Assembly (NCBI RefSeq): GCF_014650715.1
Contig: NZ_BMVM01000004.1
Coordinates: 186,001-250,000 of the forward strand
Source of the DNA: Streptomyces bluensis
Lineage (GTDB): Bacteria; Actinomycetota; Actinomycetes; Streptomycetales; Streptomycetaceae
DNA length: 64,000 nt
Direction: 5' to 3'
Shown: in pieces, positions 35,999-44,313 of the stretch
Position numbering within the stretch: position 1 is the stretch's first letter
Layout of the letters: the number at the start of each line of letters is the position of its first letter
The notes under the pieces: model-generated
The model's database searches: none
What the model was told of the DNA's origin: nothing
The model's input: only the letters and a program-made list of their open reading frames with translations
Program-made: the position numbers and the translations under genes

Positions 35999-36394
35999 CT
36001 AGTCCTGCGGTGCGAGGGTACGCAGGACGTCGAACTCGTTGCCCTCGGGGTCGGCCATGACCACCCAGTTTCGGTCTGGACCCTGACCCACGTCCGTCTT
36101 GGTGGCGCCGAGGCCGAGCAACCTGCTCACCTCGTCCTCGGTGCTGCCATCGACAGGGCTGATGTCGAGATGAAGCCGGTTCTTGACCGTCTTGCCCTCG
36201 GGCACACGGATGAATACCAGGGTGGGCGGCATCTGGCGAGCCCGGACATCCTCGACGGTCGGCACCCAGGAGCCGATCTCGACCTTGCCCTCGCTCTGGT
36301 CGATCACTTGGAAGTCCAAGACCTCGCACCAGAAGGCCGCGAGCCTCTCCGGATCGTGGCAGTCGACGACCAACTCGGTGAACCTGCTTGTCAT
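35999..36394 (-). CDS. VOC-family (glyoxalase/bleomycin-resistance-fold) protein
   Basis: 131 residues with the two beta-alpha-beta-beta-beta modules of the vicinal-oxygen-chelate fold: FTELVVDCHDPERLAAFWCE, then NRLHLDISPVDGSTEDEVSRL, and VMADPEGNEFDVLRTLAP at the end. The metal ligands His and Glu are in these segments. Homologues include glyoxalases and antibiotic-binding proteins; the ligand is unknown. Its stop codon directly abuts that of the convergent L,D-transpeptidase gene. Confidence 0.85.
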   Translation of the reverse strand: MTSRFTELVVDCHDPERLAAFWCEVLDFQVIDQSEGKVEIGSWVPTVEDVRARQMPPTLVFIRVPEGKTVKNRLHLDISPVDGSTEDEVSRLLGLGATKTDVGQGPDRNWVVMADPEGNEFDVLRTLAPQD

Positions 36395-36537
36395 GCTTCT
36401 CCCCGATAGTGCGGACGGGGCTCAGCGTAGGTCGCCCGCCCGGCAGATCCGAGATCTTTTCGACCAGGGACATCAAACGGGCTCGATCCGAAAGGAAACC
36501 GCCCAGGCCCGTCCAAGTACCAGGCCCGTCCGCCGGG

Positions 36538-38010
36538 TCACTCCGTGCCGGCGGGCAGGCGTACCGTGAACGTCGTCGATCCCGGCCGGCTCTCCAGGGT
36601 GACGCCGCCCCCGTGAGCCTCCGCAACCGCCGCCACGATCGACAGGCCGAGGCCCGCACCGGCGCCGGAGCCCGCCGTACGGCGGCGGTCGGCGCGGGCG
36701 AAGCGTTCGAAGACACTGTGCCGGACCTCTTCGGGCACGCCCGGGCCGTCGTCGTGGACCTTCAGTACGGCCTCGGCGGCACCGGACTCCAGGGACACGG
36801 TCACCTTGGTGCCGGCGGGCGTGTGGGCACGCGCGTTGGCCAGCAGGTTGGCCAGTACCTGGTGGAGGCGGTGGGCGTCGCCCGGCACCGTGACGGGTTC
36901 CTCCGGCAGCTCCAGCGCCCAGCGGTGCCCCGGTCCCGCCGCCCGCGCGTCCGTGACCGCGTCGAGGACCAGGCGGGTGAGGTCCACGGGGTCCCGCTCC
37001 AGCGGCCGGCCCGCGTCCAGACGGGCCAGCAGCAGCAGGTCGTCGACCATCTCCCCCATACGTGCCGACTCGGCGGCGATGCGTTCGAGCGCGCGGGTGA
37101 CCTTCGGGGGCACGGGGCCGGGGTGCAGCAGGGCGAGCTCGGCGTGCCCGCGCACCGACGCCACCGGGGTGCGCAGTTCATGGCTGGCGTCGGCGGCGAA
37201 GCTGCGCAGCCGCTCCTCACTCGCGTGGCGCTTGGTCAGGGCGTCCTCGACATGGCCGAGCATCCGGTTGAAGGCGGTGGCGACCCGCCCCACCTCGCCG
37301 TGCGGGTCGGCCTCGGGGGCCCGTGGGGGCAAGGCCACGTCGCCGCTGGCCAGGGGGAGTTCGCTGACCCGGGTCGCGGTCGCGGTGACACGCCCGAGCG
37401 GCCGCAGCGACCAGCGCACCCACAGGGCGCCCGCGAGCCCGGTGGTCGCGAGGGCGGCGCCGAAGACGACCGTGGCGACCAGTTCCAGGCGGCGGACGGC
37501 GGCGTCCACCGGTTCCAGGGGCAGCCCCGTGATCAGTACATCGCCGTCCGCGCCCTTGTCGGCGACGACCCGGTACTCGTTCAGGGACGACAGGTCGACG
37601 GTGTGGCCCCTGCCGTCGACCGGGACGGCGACGAGGGCCGCCTCGTCCTTCGCGGTCAGGGTGACGTCCAGGCCCCTGGTGGAGTCGCCGGGGCGCACCA
37701 CCGCCGCGCTGGTGACCACGCCGTCGGCCAGCCGGGCACCGAACGTGCCCGTCGCCATTCTGCGGGTGTCTCCGTTCTCGTCGCCGTCGTGGTCGGTCCG
37801 GCGGGTCCGTTCGTTGTGCTCCAGGCTCTCCGGGAAGCGGACTCCGGCCGCACTGAGCTGCTGGTCGACACGGCCGGTGAGGAAGTGTTCCAGCTCGACC
37901 ACGGCGGCGACCCCGACCGCGGCGCAACTGACGGTGAGGAGCACGACCAGTCCGGCGGTGAGCCGTGCCCGCAGTGTGCGGGGCCAGGGCAGCCGCACGC
38001 CCCGCTTCAC
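36538..38010 (-). CDS. Sensor histidine kinase of the flavin-electron-transfer locus
   Basis: 490 residues: TM1 (~17-40), extracytoplasmic sensor of ~135 residues with acidic NERTRRTDHDGDENGD, TM2 (~173-196), HAMP, then H-box ASHELRTPVASVRGHAEL with phospho-His277, N-box LANLLANARAHT, and G-boxes DDGPGVP and GAGAGLGLSIV. It senses an unknown envelope signal. The GTG start overlaps the response-regulator stop as GTGA, so the two are coupled. The pair is divergent from the oxidoreductase/FMN_bind/apbE genes and probably controls them. Confidence 0.92.
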   Translation of the reverse strand: MKRGVRLPWPRTLRARLTAGLVVLLTVSCAAVGVAAVVELEHFLTGRVDQQLSAAGVRFPESLEHNERTRRTDHDGDENGDTRRMATGTFGARLADGVVTSAAVVRPGDSTRGLDVTLTAKDEAALVAVPVDGRGHTVDLSSLNEYRVVADKGADGDVLITGLPLEPVDAAVRRLELVATVVFGAALATTGLAGALWVRWSLRPLGRVTATATRVSELPLASGDVALPPRAPEADPHGEVGRVATAFNRMLGHVEDALTKRHASEERLRSFAADASHELRTPVASVRGHAELALLHPGPVPPKVTRALERIAAESARMGEMVDDLLLLARLDAGRPLERDPVDLTRLVLDAVTDARAAGPGHRWALELPEEPVTVPGDAHRLHQVLANLLANARAHTPAGTKVTVSLESGAAEAVLKVHDDGPGVPEEVRHSVFERFARADRRRTAGSGAGAGLGLSIVAAVAEAHGGGVTLESRPGSTTFTVRLPAGTE

Positions 38011-38744
38011 CGGGCCACCGGTTTGAGCACGTACCCGGCACCCCGCACCGTGTGGATCATGGGCGGCCGGCCGGCGTCCACCTTCTTGCGCAGGTACGAG
38101 ATGTACAGCTCCACGACGTGGGCCTGGCCGCCGAAGTCGTACGACCACACCCGGTCGAGGATCTGCGTCTTGCTGAGCACCCGCCGCGGGTTGCGCATCA
38201 GGAAGCGCAGCAGTTCGAACTCGGTCGGGGACAGCTCGATCAGCTCGCCGGACCGGGTCACCTCACGGGCCTCCTCGTCCATGGCGAGGTCACCGACGAC
38301 CAGCCGGGGGCCCTCCTCCAGCTGCCGGGCCATGCCCGCGCGGCGCAGCAGTCCGCGAAGCCGGGCGACGACCTCCTCCAGGCTGAACGGTTTGGTCACA
38401 TAGTCGTCGCCGCCCGCGGTGATGCCCGCGATACGGTCCTCGACGGCGTCCCGGGCGGTCAGGAAGAGCACGCAGACGTCCGGTCGCACCGCGTGCAGGG
38501 AGCGCAGCACGGCGAAGCCGTTGGTGTCCGGGAGCATCACGTCGAGGACGACGGCGTCGGGCAGCAGCTCGCGGGCCCCGGCGACGGCCGACGCGCCGTC
38601 GCGGGCGGTCCGCACCTCCCAGCCCTCGTAGCGCAGGGCGCCGGAGAGCACCTCGGCGAGGTCCGGGTCGTCGTCGACGACGAGGACGCGGACGGGCGTG
38701 CCGTCGGGGCGTGTGAGGGCCGGGCGGCCGGAGCGTGCGTTCAT
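38007..38744 (-). CDS. OmpR/PhoB-family response regulator
   Basis: 245 residues: receiver domain with acidic pocket Asp24-26, phospho-acceptor Asp68 (VVLDVMLPD) and Lys in YVTKPF; then a winged-helix DNA-binding domain (LSPTEFELLRFLMRNPRRVL ... VVELYISYLRKKVD). The ATG at 38744 has GGAAGG 4 nt upstream; upstream in-frame GTG/ATG at 38762 and 38759 are weaker. It lies upstream of and overlaps the histidine kinase. Direct repeats in the adjacent divergent promoter suit an OmpR-type regulator. Confidence 0.92.
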   Translation of the reverse strand: MNARSGRPALTRPDGTPVRVLVVDDDPDLAEVLSGALRYEGWEVRTARDGASAVAGARELLPDAVVLDVMLPDTNGFAVLRSLHAVRPDVCVLFLTARDAVEDRIAGITAGGDDYVTKPFSLEEVVARLRGLLRRAGMARQLEEGPRLVVGDLAMDEEAREVTRSGELIELSPTEFELLRFLMRNPRRVLSKTQILDRVWSYDFGGQAHVVELYISYLRKKVDAGRPPMIHTVRGAGYVLKPVAR

Positions 38745-38793
38745 GGCGCCTTCCAGCATCACCCCTGCCGGGGGCGTTCCGCGACGCCGAACG

Positions 38794-38848
38794 CTCTGAG
38801 TTTCCTCTGAAGGCGCTGGTCGCGGCCTTCGCTCAGAGCCCGCTCAGA
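38794..38848. promoter_or_regulatory. Two sets of 11-bp-period direct repeats (candidate response-regulator sites)
   Basis: CTCTGA occurs at 38794 and 38805, and CTCAGA at 38832 and 38843, each pair with an 11-bp period. The two pairs are mirror-related (TCAGAG is the common core on opposite strands). They lie between the divergent response-regulator and oxidoreductase genes. OmpR-family regulators bind tandem half-sites with about one helical turn of spacing. Confidence 0.55.
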
Positions 38849-38872
38849 AGTTCGGACGGCACAGTGCCGGAC

Positions 38873-40234
38873 ATGACGACCTCCGTGAGCAGGCCCGCGG
38901 CCCCGCCGCAGCATCCGCCTCCCGCGGCGGCCCGGCGCTCTCCCGCGGGCCCCCTGCTGGCACTCCTGTGGGCCGGGGCCGCGGCCGTCGTCGCCCTGTG
39001 GTGGCGCGACACCGGCTCGGTCGTGGGCGCGGCGGGCTGGCTGACCGGGGCGGGACGGATCACGGGGCTGCTGTCCGGGTACGCCTGTGCGGTGCTGGTC
39101 GGGCTGATGGCTCGGGTCCCGCTGCTGGAGCGGCGGATCGGCTCGGACCGGGTGGCACGCTGGCACGCGAAGGCGGGCCGGTACACGCTCTGCCTGCTGG
39201 TGGCCCACGTGGTACTGATCCTCGCCGGGTACGCCGCGCAGGACGGTTCCTCGATCCTGCGCGAGACGGTGACGGTGGTCCTCGACTACCCGGAGATGCT
39301 CAAGGCCACCGCCGGCACCCTGCTCCTGTTCGCGGTGGGGTTCACCTCGATGCGTGCCGTACGCCGCCGGGTCCGCCACGAGTTCTGGTACTACGTGCAC
39401 CTGCTGACGTACGCCGCCGTCTTCCTCGCCTTCGGCCACCAGCTCGCTCTCGGCTCCGACTTCACCGGCAACCAGGTGGCGCAGCTCGCCTGGTACGCGC
39501 TCTACCTGGGCGTGGCGGCTCTGGTCGTGTGGTTCCGCGTCCTGACGCCGGTACGGCTCAACCTGCGGCACCGGCTGCGGGTGGAGGCCGTGTACGAGGA
39601 GGCGCCCGGCGTGTTGTCGGTCGTCATACGTGGCCGGCGGCTGCACGAGCTGGGGGCGCTGCCGGGGCAGTTCTTCCGCTGGCGGTTCCTCGCGCGGGGC
39701 CTGCGCCACACCTCCACCCCGTACTCCCTGTCCGCTCCGCCCCGGCAGGACCGGCTGCGCATCACGGTCAAGGCGCTCGGCGACCACAGCGCGGCCGTCG
39801 CGCTGCTGCGGCCCGGCATCCGCGTGTGGGCGGAGGGCCCGTACGGGTCGCTGACCGCCGAGCGGCGCACCGGGTCCAAGGCGTTGCTGATCGCGGGCGG
39901 GGTCGGCATCACCCCGCTGCGCGCGCTGTTCGAGACGCTGCCCGGTGACGTCACCCTGCTCTACCGGGCACGCACGGCCGACGACCTCGCCCTGGGGGGC
40001 GAGCTGGAGGCCATCGCGCAGTGGCGGGGGGCGCGCGTGCTCTACGCGCTCAACGGTCCGCAGGGGCAGCGGCCGAACCTGACCTGCGAGTCCCTGCGCG
40101 CGGCCGTGCCCGACATCGCCGAGCGCGATGTGTACCTGTGCGGTCCGCACGGGCTCGCCCGGGAGCTCTACGAGGCGCTGCGCACCGCCGGGGTGCCGAA
40201 CCGCCGTATCCACCACGAGTCGTTCGAACTGTGA
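38873..40234 (+). CDS. Ferric-reductase-like transmembrane FAD/NAD(P)H oxidoreductase, copy 1
   Basis: 453 residues. The N-terminal half has six membrane helices (~27-45, 61-82, 104-121, 143-160, 172-192, 203-220) with haem-ligand candidates in RWHAKAG, LVAHVV, YYVHLLTY and FGHQLA. The cytoplasmic half is a ferredoxin-reductase-like module: FAD loop STPYSLSAPP, NAD(P) loop AGGVGITPLRALFE, and CGPHG near the end. It should move electrons from NAD(P)H through FAD and haem to the outer face. First gene of the flavin-transfer operon; the next gene starts 8 bp later. Start ATG at 38873. Confidence 0.88.
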   Translation: MTTSVSRPAAPPQHPPPAAARRSPAGPLLALLWAGAAAVVALWWRDTGSVVGAAGWLTGAGRITGLLSGYACAVLVGLMARVPLLERRIGSDRVARWHAKAGRYTLCLLVAHVVLILAGYAAQDGSSILRETVTVVLDYPEMLKATAGTLLLFAVGFTSMRAVRRRVRHEFWYYVHLLTYAAVFLAFGHQLALGSDFTGNQVAQLAWYALYLGVAALVVWFRVLTPVRLNLRHRLRVEAVYEEAPGVLSVVIRGRRLHELGALPGQFFRWRFLARGLRHTSTPYSLSAPPRQDRLRITVKALGDHSAAVALLRPGIRVWAEGPYGSLTAERRTGSKALLIAGGVGITPLRALFETLPGDVTLLYRARTADDLALGGELEAIAQWRGARVLYALNGPQGQRPNLTCESLRAAVPDIAERDVYLCGPHGLARELYEALRTAGVPNRRIHHESFEL

Positions 40235-40241
40235 GGCCGAC

Positions 40242-40709
40242 GTGCACGCGCTGAAGAAGAACCGTCCGCTGCGCCGTATCGTGCTGACCAGCGCGGCCAC
40301 CGTCTCCGGAGTGGTGCTGCTGCTGTCACTGAAGCCGCACACGGCACCGGCCCTGGCCTCGCCGTCGCCCTCCACCGGCGCCGTCGCCTCGCCCGCCCCG
40401 TCAGGCAGCGCGTCGAGCGGACCGGCCACCGGCCCGCGCACCGCCACCGGTCAGGCGGCGCAGACCCGGTACGGGCCCGTACAGGTCCGCGTCACGGTGA
40501 AGAACGGCAGGATCACGGATGTCACGGCGGTGACGTATCCGCAGAGCAGCCCCAGGGACCAGCGGATCAACGGCTACGCCGTCCCCAGGCTGGGCAGCGA
40601 GGCGCTCAGCGCGCAGAGCGCGAACATCGACGCGGTCTCCGGAGCCACGTACACGAGTGAAGGTTACCGCCAGTCACTTCAGTCGGCGCTGGACTCCCTT
40701 GGCCGCTGA
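40242..40709 (+). CDS. Membrane-anchored single FMN_bind-domain protein
   Basis: 155 residues. It starts at GTG 40242, with GAGG 5 nt upstream inside the 8-bp gap to the previous gene. A basic head (MHALKKNRPLRR) precedes a hydrophobic anchor (~13-28), a Pro/Ser-rich linker, and one FMN_bind domain (~70-155): RYGPVQVRVTVKNGRITDV, DAVSGATYTSEGY. SGATYT matches the ApbE flavinylation site, with FMN predicted on Thr138. It should carry FMN on the outer face as an electron carrier. Confidence 0.88.
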   Translation: MHALKKNRPLRRIVLTSAATVSGVVLLLSLKPHTAPALASPSPSTGAVASPAPSGSASSGPATGPRTATGQAAQTRYGPVQVRVTVKNGRITDVTAVTYPQSSPRDQRINGYAVPRLGSEALSAQSANIDAVSGATYTSEGYRQSLQSALDSLGR

Positions 40710-40785
40710 ACACTCGGGCACCGCGGCACGTATCTCAGGGCCGAGGGATACGCCCCACTCCCTTGCCCGCCACCACGGAGGAACC

Positions 40786-42168
40786 GTGACCACCACGATC
40801 GCAGGCGGCCGCGCCGCGCGGCGCCAGACCATGCGCCGTATCCGCCCCCGACGCTCCCCCGCCGTCCCGCTGTTGCTCGCCGTCTGGGCGGGCGCCGCCG
40901 GAGTGATCTGGCTGTGGTGGAACAACACGCCGTCCCTCGCGGACACCGCCAGCAAGTGGCTGGCGGCGGGCCGGATCACGGGGCTGCTCGCCGGGTACCT
41001 GATGGCGCTGGTCGTGCTGCAGATGGCCCGGGTGCCCGCGCTGGAGCGCCGGGTCGGCTCGGACCGGGTGGCGCGCTGGCACGCGATGAGCGGGCGGTAC
41101 ACGCTCTCCCTGGTCGTCGCGCACGTGGTGCTGACGATGTACGGGTACGCCCTCCAGGCCGGGCTCGCGTTCGGCGACATCGTGCAGCAGACCATCGACT
41201 CGATCAACCAGTTGCCGGACATGGGCAAGGCCGCGATCGGCACCGGGATCCTGGTGGTGATCGGGCTGATCTCGATGGGGCCGGTGCGGCGGCGGATTCC
41301 GTACGACCTGTGGTACCACGTCCACCTGCTGACGTACGCGGCCACGTTCATGACGTTCTGGCACCAGCTTTCCACGGGCAACGAGTTCGTGGTGGAGCCC
41401 CTGGCGAAGACCGCCTGGTACGCCCTGTACGGGACGGTGACGGCGCTGGTGGTGTGGTACCGGATCCTCACGCCGATCCGGCTGAACATGCGGCACCGGC
41501 TGCGCGTCGAGGCGGTCATCGAGGAGGCACCCGGGGTCGCGTCGGTGCTGATGAGTGGGCGGAAGCTGCACCGCATGGGCGCGGAGGCCGGGCAGTTCTT
41601 CCGCTGGCGGTTCCTCGCGCCGGGCATGCGGTTCAGCTCGCACCCGTACTCGCTGTCGGCGGCGCCCCGCCCCAACATGCTGCGCATCACCGTGAAGGCG
41701 GCCGGCGACCACAGCTCGGCGCTACGTGATCTGGAGCCCGGCACCCGGGTGTGGGCCGAGGGCCCGTACGGGGCGATGACGGCGGGCAAGCGCAGCCGCG
41801 GCAAGGTGCTGCTGGTGGCCGGCGGCGTGGGCATCACACCGATGCGGGCGCTGTTCGAGACGCTGCCCGCCGCGGCCGGCGACCTGACGCTGCTGTACCG
41901 GGCCAACAGCACCCAGGACCTGGCGCTGTGGGACGAGCTGGCGTCGATCGCCGAGGAACGCGGGGCCCGGCTGATGTACGCGGTGAACAGCCCCGAGGGA
42001 GAGCGCCCCGACATCTCGCCGGACACGCTGCGCCGCAAGATCCCCGACATCGACGAGCACGACGTCTTCCTGTGCGGACCGCCCGGGTTCGCCCAGCAGG
42101 TGTACGAAGCGCTGCGCGGTGCGGGCGTGCCGACCCGCCGCATCCATCACGAGTCGTTCGAGATGTGA
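40786..42168 (+). CDS. Ferric-reductase-like transmembrane FAD/NAD(P)H oxidoreductase, copy 2
   Basis: 460 residues, closely related to copy 1 and colinear with it: six helices in the first half (RWHAMSGRYT, VVAHVVL, WYHVHLLTY, FWHQLS), then FAD loop HPYSLSAAP, NAD(P) loop AGGVGITPMRALFE, LCGPPGFAQQVYEAL, and the shared end RIHHESFE. The GTG start (MTTTIAGGRA) has GGAGG 4 nt upstream. Same proposed role as copy 1: transmembrane electron input into the FMN_bind proteins. Two copies in one operon imply distinct partners or conditions. Confidence 0.88.
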   Translation: MTTTIAGGRAARRQTMRRIRPRRSPAVPLLLAVWAGAAGVIWLWWNNTPSLADTASKWLAAGRITGLLAGYLMALVVLQMARVPALERRVGSDRVARWHAMSGRYTLSLVVAHVVLTMYGYALQAGLAFGDIVQQTIDSINQLPDMGKAAIGTGILVVIGLISMGPVRRRIPYDLWYHVHLLTYAATFMTFWHQLSTGNEFVVEPLAKTAWYALYGTVTALVVWYRILTPIRLNMRHRLRVEAVIEEAPGVASVLMSGRKLHRMGAEAGQFFRWRFLAPGMRFSSHPYSLSAAPRPNMLRITVKAAGDHSSALRDLEPGTRVWAEGPYGAMTAGKRSRGKVLLVAGGVGITPMRALFETLPAAAGDLTLLYRANSTQDLALWDELASIAEERGARLMYAVNSPEGERPDISPDTLRRKIPDIDEHDVFLCGPPGFAQQVYEALRGAGVPTRRIHHESFEM

Positions 42169-42255
42169 ACGACCACGAGTCGTCCGAGATGTGAGCGACC
42201 GGAATCACGGGACTTACGCGACCAGCGACCTATCGGAGCCAGGAGCTCAGGAGCT

Positions 42256-43374
42256 ATGAAGAAGAGCCATCCCATTCGGCGTGTCCTGCTCGCCAGCGCC
42301 GCCACCGTGTCCGGCATCGTGCTGCTGCTGACGCTGAAGCCGTCGTCGGACCCGGCTGCCGCCGGGGAGTCGGTCGCGCCCCAGGGGTCGGCGGGCGCCC
42401 AGGCCATCGGCAACGGTCAGCCCCAGACGCTGACGGGTGAGGTCGAGCAGACGGAGTACGGGCCGGTCCAGGTCCGCATCACCGTCAGCGGCGGCAAGAT
42501 CACCAAAGCCGACGCCGTACAGAAACCGGAAGGCGGCCGCTCCACCCAGATCAGCGGCGACTCCATCCCCAGACTCAACCAGGCCGCCGTCGCCGCGGGC
42601 AGCGCCGACATCGACGCCGTCTCCGGAGCCACCTACACCAGCGCCGGCTACAAGAAGTCCCTCCAGTCCGCCATCGACAAGGCCGGCGGCAGTGGGCAGG
42701 GCGCGGGCAGCGCGCAGGCCCAGACCGTCACGGGTGAGGTGGAACAGACGCAGTACGGGCCGGTCCAGGTCCGCATCACCGTCAGCGGCGGCAAGATCAC
42801 CAAAGCCGACGCCGTACAGAAACCGGAAGGCGGCCGCTCCACCCAGATCAGCGGCGACTCCATCCCCAAACTCAACCAGGCAGCCGTCACCGCGGGCAGC
42901 GCCGACATCGACGCCGTCTCCGGAGCCACCTACACCAGCGCCGGCTACAAGAAGTCCCTCCAGTCCGCCCTGGACAAGGCCAAGAGCGCGCAGGGCGCGG
43001 GGGCCCAGGAGTCCGGTGGCCAGGAGCCGGGCGCCGGGCAGTCGGGCTCGACGGATGCCGGGGCCGGGACCGAGGCCGGAGCGGGCAGTGCTCAGGCACA
43101 GGGCGAGACGGTCCAGGGCGAGGTCGTCAAGACGGAGTACGGGCCGGTCCAGGTCCGTGTCACCGTCAGCGGTGGCAAGATCACCAAGGCCGAGGCCGTA
43201 CAGATGCCCACGGGCGGCCGCTCCACCCAGATCAGCGGCAACGCCATACCGAAGCTCAACCAGGAAGCCGTCGCAAGCGGGAGTGCCGACATTGATGCCG
43301 TCTCCGGTGCCACATACACGAGCGCGGGCTACAAGAAGTCCCTCCAGTCCGCCCTGGACAACGCCGGTGGCTGA
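42256..43374 (+). CDS. Membrane-anchored protein with three FMN_bind domains
   Basis: 372 residues: basic head and anchor helix (MKKSHPIRRVLLASAATVSG), linker, then FMN_bind domains at ~60-140, ~159-238 and ~287-366. Each carries YGPVQVR, VSGGKITKA, GGRSTQISG and DAVSGATYTSAGYKKSL. Predicted FMN-Thr residues are Thr128, Thr227 and Thr355. The linker before domain 3 is Gly/Ala/Glu-rich. Three FMNs in series suggest an extracytoplasmic electron relay. ATG with AGGAGCT upstream. The apbE start overlaps its last codons. Confidence 0.92.
   Translation: MKKSHPIRRVLLASAATVSGIVLLLTLKPSSDPAAAGESVAPQGSAGAQAIGNGQPQTLTGEVEQTEYGPVQVRITVSGGKITKADAVQKPEGGRSTQISGDSIPRLNQAAVAAGSADIDAVSGATYTSAGYKKSLQSAIDKAGGSGQGAGSAQAQTVTGEVEQTQYGPVQVRITVSGGKITKADAVQKPEGGRSTQISGDSIPKLNQAAVTAGSADIDAVSGATYTSAGYKKSLQSALDKAKSAQGAGAQESGGQEPGAGQSGSTDAGAGTEAGAGSAQAQGETVQGEVVKTEYGPVQVRVTVSGGKITKAEAVQMPTGGRSTQISGNAIPKLNQEAVASGSADIDAVSGATYTSAGYKKSLQSALDNAGG
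42433..42672 (+). repeat. FMN_bind repeat 1 (240 bp)
   Basis: First of three in-frame repeats; almost identical to repeat 2 at the nucleotide level, offset 297 bp (99 codons). Confidence 0.9.
42730..42969 (+). repeat. FMN_bind repeat 2 (240 bp)
   Basis: Near-identical to repeat 1, including synonymous positions; differences are a handful of bases such as GTCGAG/GTGGAA, AGACTC/AAACTC and GTCGCC/GTCACC. Confidence 0.9.
43114..43353 (+). repeat. FMN_bind repeat 3 (240 bp)
   Basis: Third repeat, clearly homologous but more diverged than 1 and 2 (for example QMPTGG for QKPEGG), following a longer Gly/Ala-rich linker. Confidence 0.9.
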
Positions 43375-44161
43375 GCCCTCCGGTGCGCCGTCGCCGCCTC
43401 AACTGCGCCACGTCGAGGAGGTCATGGGCACGGTCTTCTCCTTCGACGTGCGCGGTGGGGAGCCCACCGCCATGCGGGCCGCGCTGGACGAGGCCGTGGC
43501 CGGACTCCACCGGGTCAACGAGGTGTTCAGCACCTACCGCGACGACAGCCAGATCTCCCGGCTGGCCCGCGGGGAGCTGACCATCGAGGAGTGCGATCCG
43601 GAGGTCGCCCAGATCCTTCGGCTGTGCTCCGAGGCCGAGCGGATCAGCGACGGCTGGTTCAGCGCCACCTTCCAGGGGACCTTCGACCCGACCGGCATCG
43701 TGAAGGGCTGGGCCACCGAGCGGGCCGCCCTCCATCTGGTCGCGGCGGGCGCGACCGGGGTGAACGTGAACGGCGGCGGTGACGTGCAGTTGTGCGGGGT
43801 ACCGGGCCCGGAGCGGCCGTGGCGGGTGGGTGTGTCCGATCCGCTGCGTCCCGGGGCGCTGGCCGCGGTGGTCTCCGCCGCCGGGACCGCGCAGCTGGCC
43901 GTGGCGACCTCCGGCACCGCCGAGCGCGGCACGCACATCGTGGACCCGCGCACCGGCCGGTCGGCGATCACGGACCTGGTCGCCGTGACCGTGGTGGCCC
44001 CCAAGCTGACCTGGGCGGACGCCTGGGCGACGGCCGCGTTCGCGATGGGCGCGCGGGACGGGCTGAGCTGGCTGGAGTCCCTGCCGGACACCGAGGCCCT
44101 GCTCATCACGGCGGGCGACGAGGTCCGCTGCACCGGAGGACTCGCCGACCGCCTGGGCTGA
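43367..44161 (+). CDS. apbE: FAD:protein FMN transferase
   Basis: A 264-residue ApbE-family flavin transferase: VEEVMGTVFSFDVRGGEPTA, FDPTGIVKGWATERAA, VNVNGGGDVQL, then SGTAERGTHIVDPRTGRSA (metal/flavin motif with H-x-x-D-P). It transfers FMN from FAD onto Thr in SGATxT motifs of FMN_bind proteins, four of which are encoded immediately upstream. The GTG start at 43367 overlaps the previous gene by 8 bp. No signal peptide or lipobox is visible, although flavinylation is expected outside; this is unusual and may reflect cytoplasmic loading or an unrecognised export route. Confidence 0.92.
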   Translation: MAEPSGAPSPPQLRHVEEVMGTVFSFDVRGGEPTAMRAALDEAVAGLHRVNEVFSTYRDDSQISRLARGELTIEECDPEVAQILRLCSEAERISDGWFSATFQGTFDPTGIVKGWATERAALHLVAAGATGVNVNGGGDVQLCGVPGPERPWRVGVSDPLRPGALAAVVSAAGTAQLAVATSGTAERGTHIVDPRTGRSAITDLVAVTVVAPKLTWADAWATAAFAMGARDGLSWLESLPDTEALLITAGDEVRCTGGLADRLG

Positions 44162-44250
44162 GCGCGCGCACCGGGGCCCGGAAGGGTCCACAAGCCAAGA
44201 CCCCACAACCTGAGACCCACAACCGAAGACCCACGCAAGTTCCCCCATGC

Positions 44251-44291
44251 GAGGGCGGGGCGTACCGGGAAGTCCGGTACGCCCCGCCCTC
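44251..44291. terminator. Bidirectional terminator between apbE and argR
   Basis: Perfect 18-bp stem GAGGGCGGGGCGTACCGG / CCGGTACGCCCCGCCCTC with a 5-nt loop, between two convergent operons. Confidence 0.9.
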
Positions 44292-44313
44292 GTTGGTGCC
44301 GGTGCGCGCCCGC

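Noticed and set aside
36388..38403. 671-codon plus-strand frame opposite the two-component genes
   Set aside because: Antisense to intact kinase and regulator motifs; high-GC shadow.
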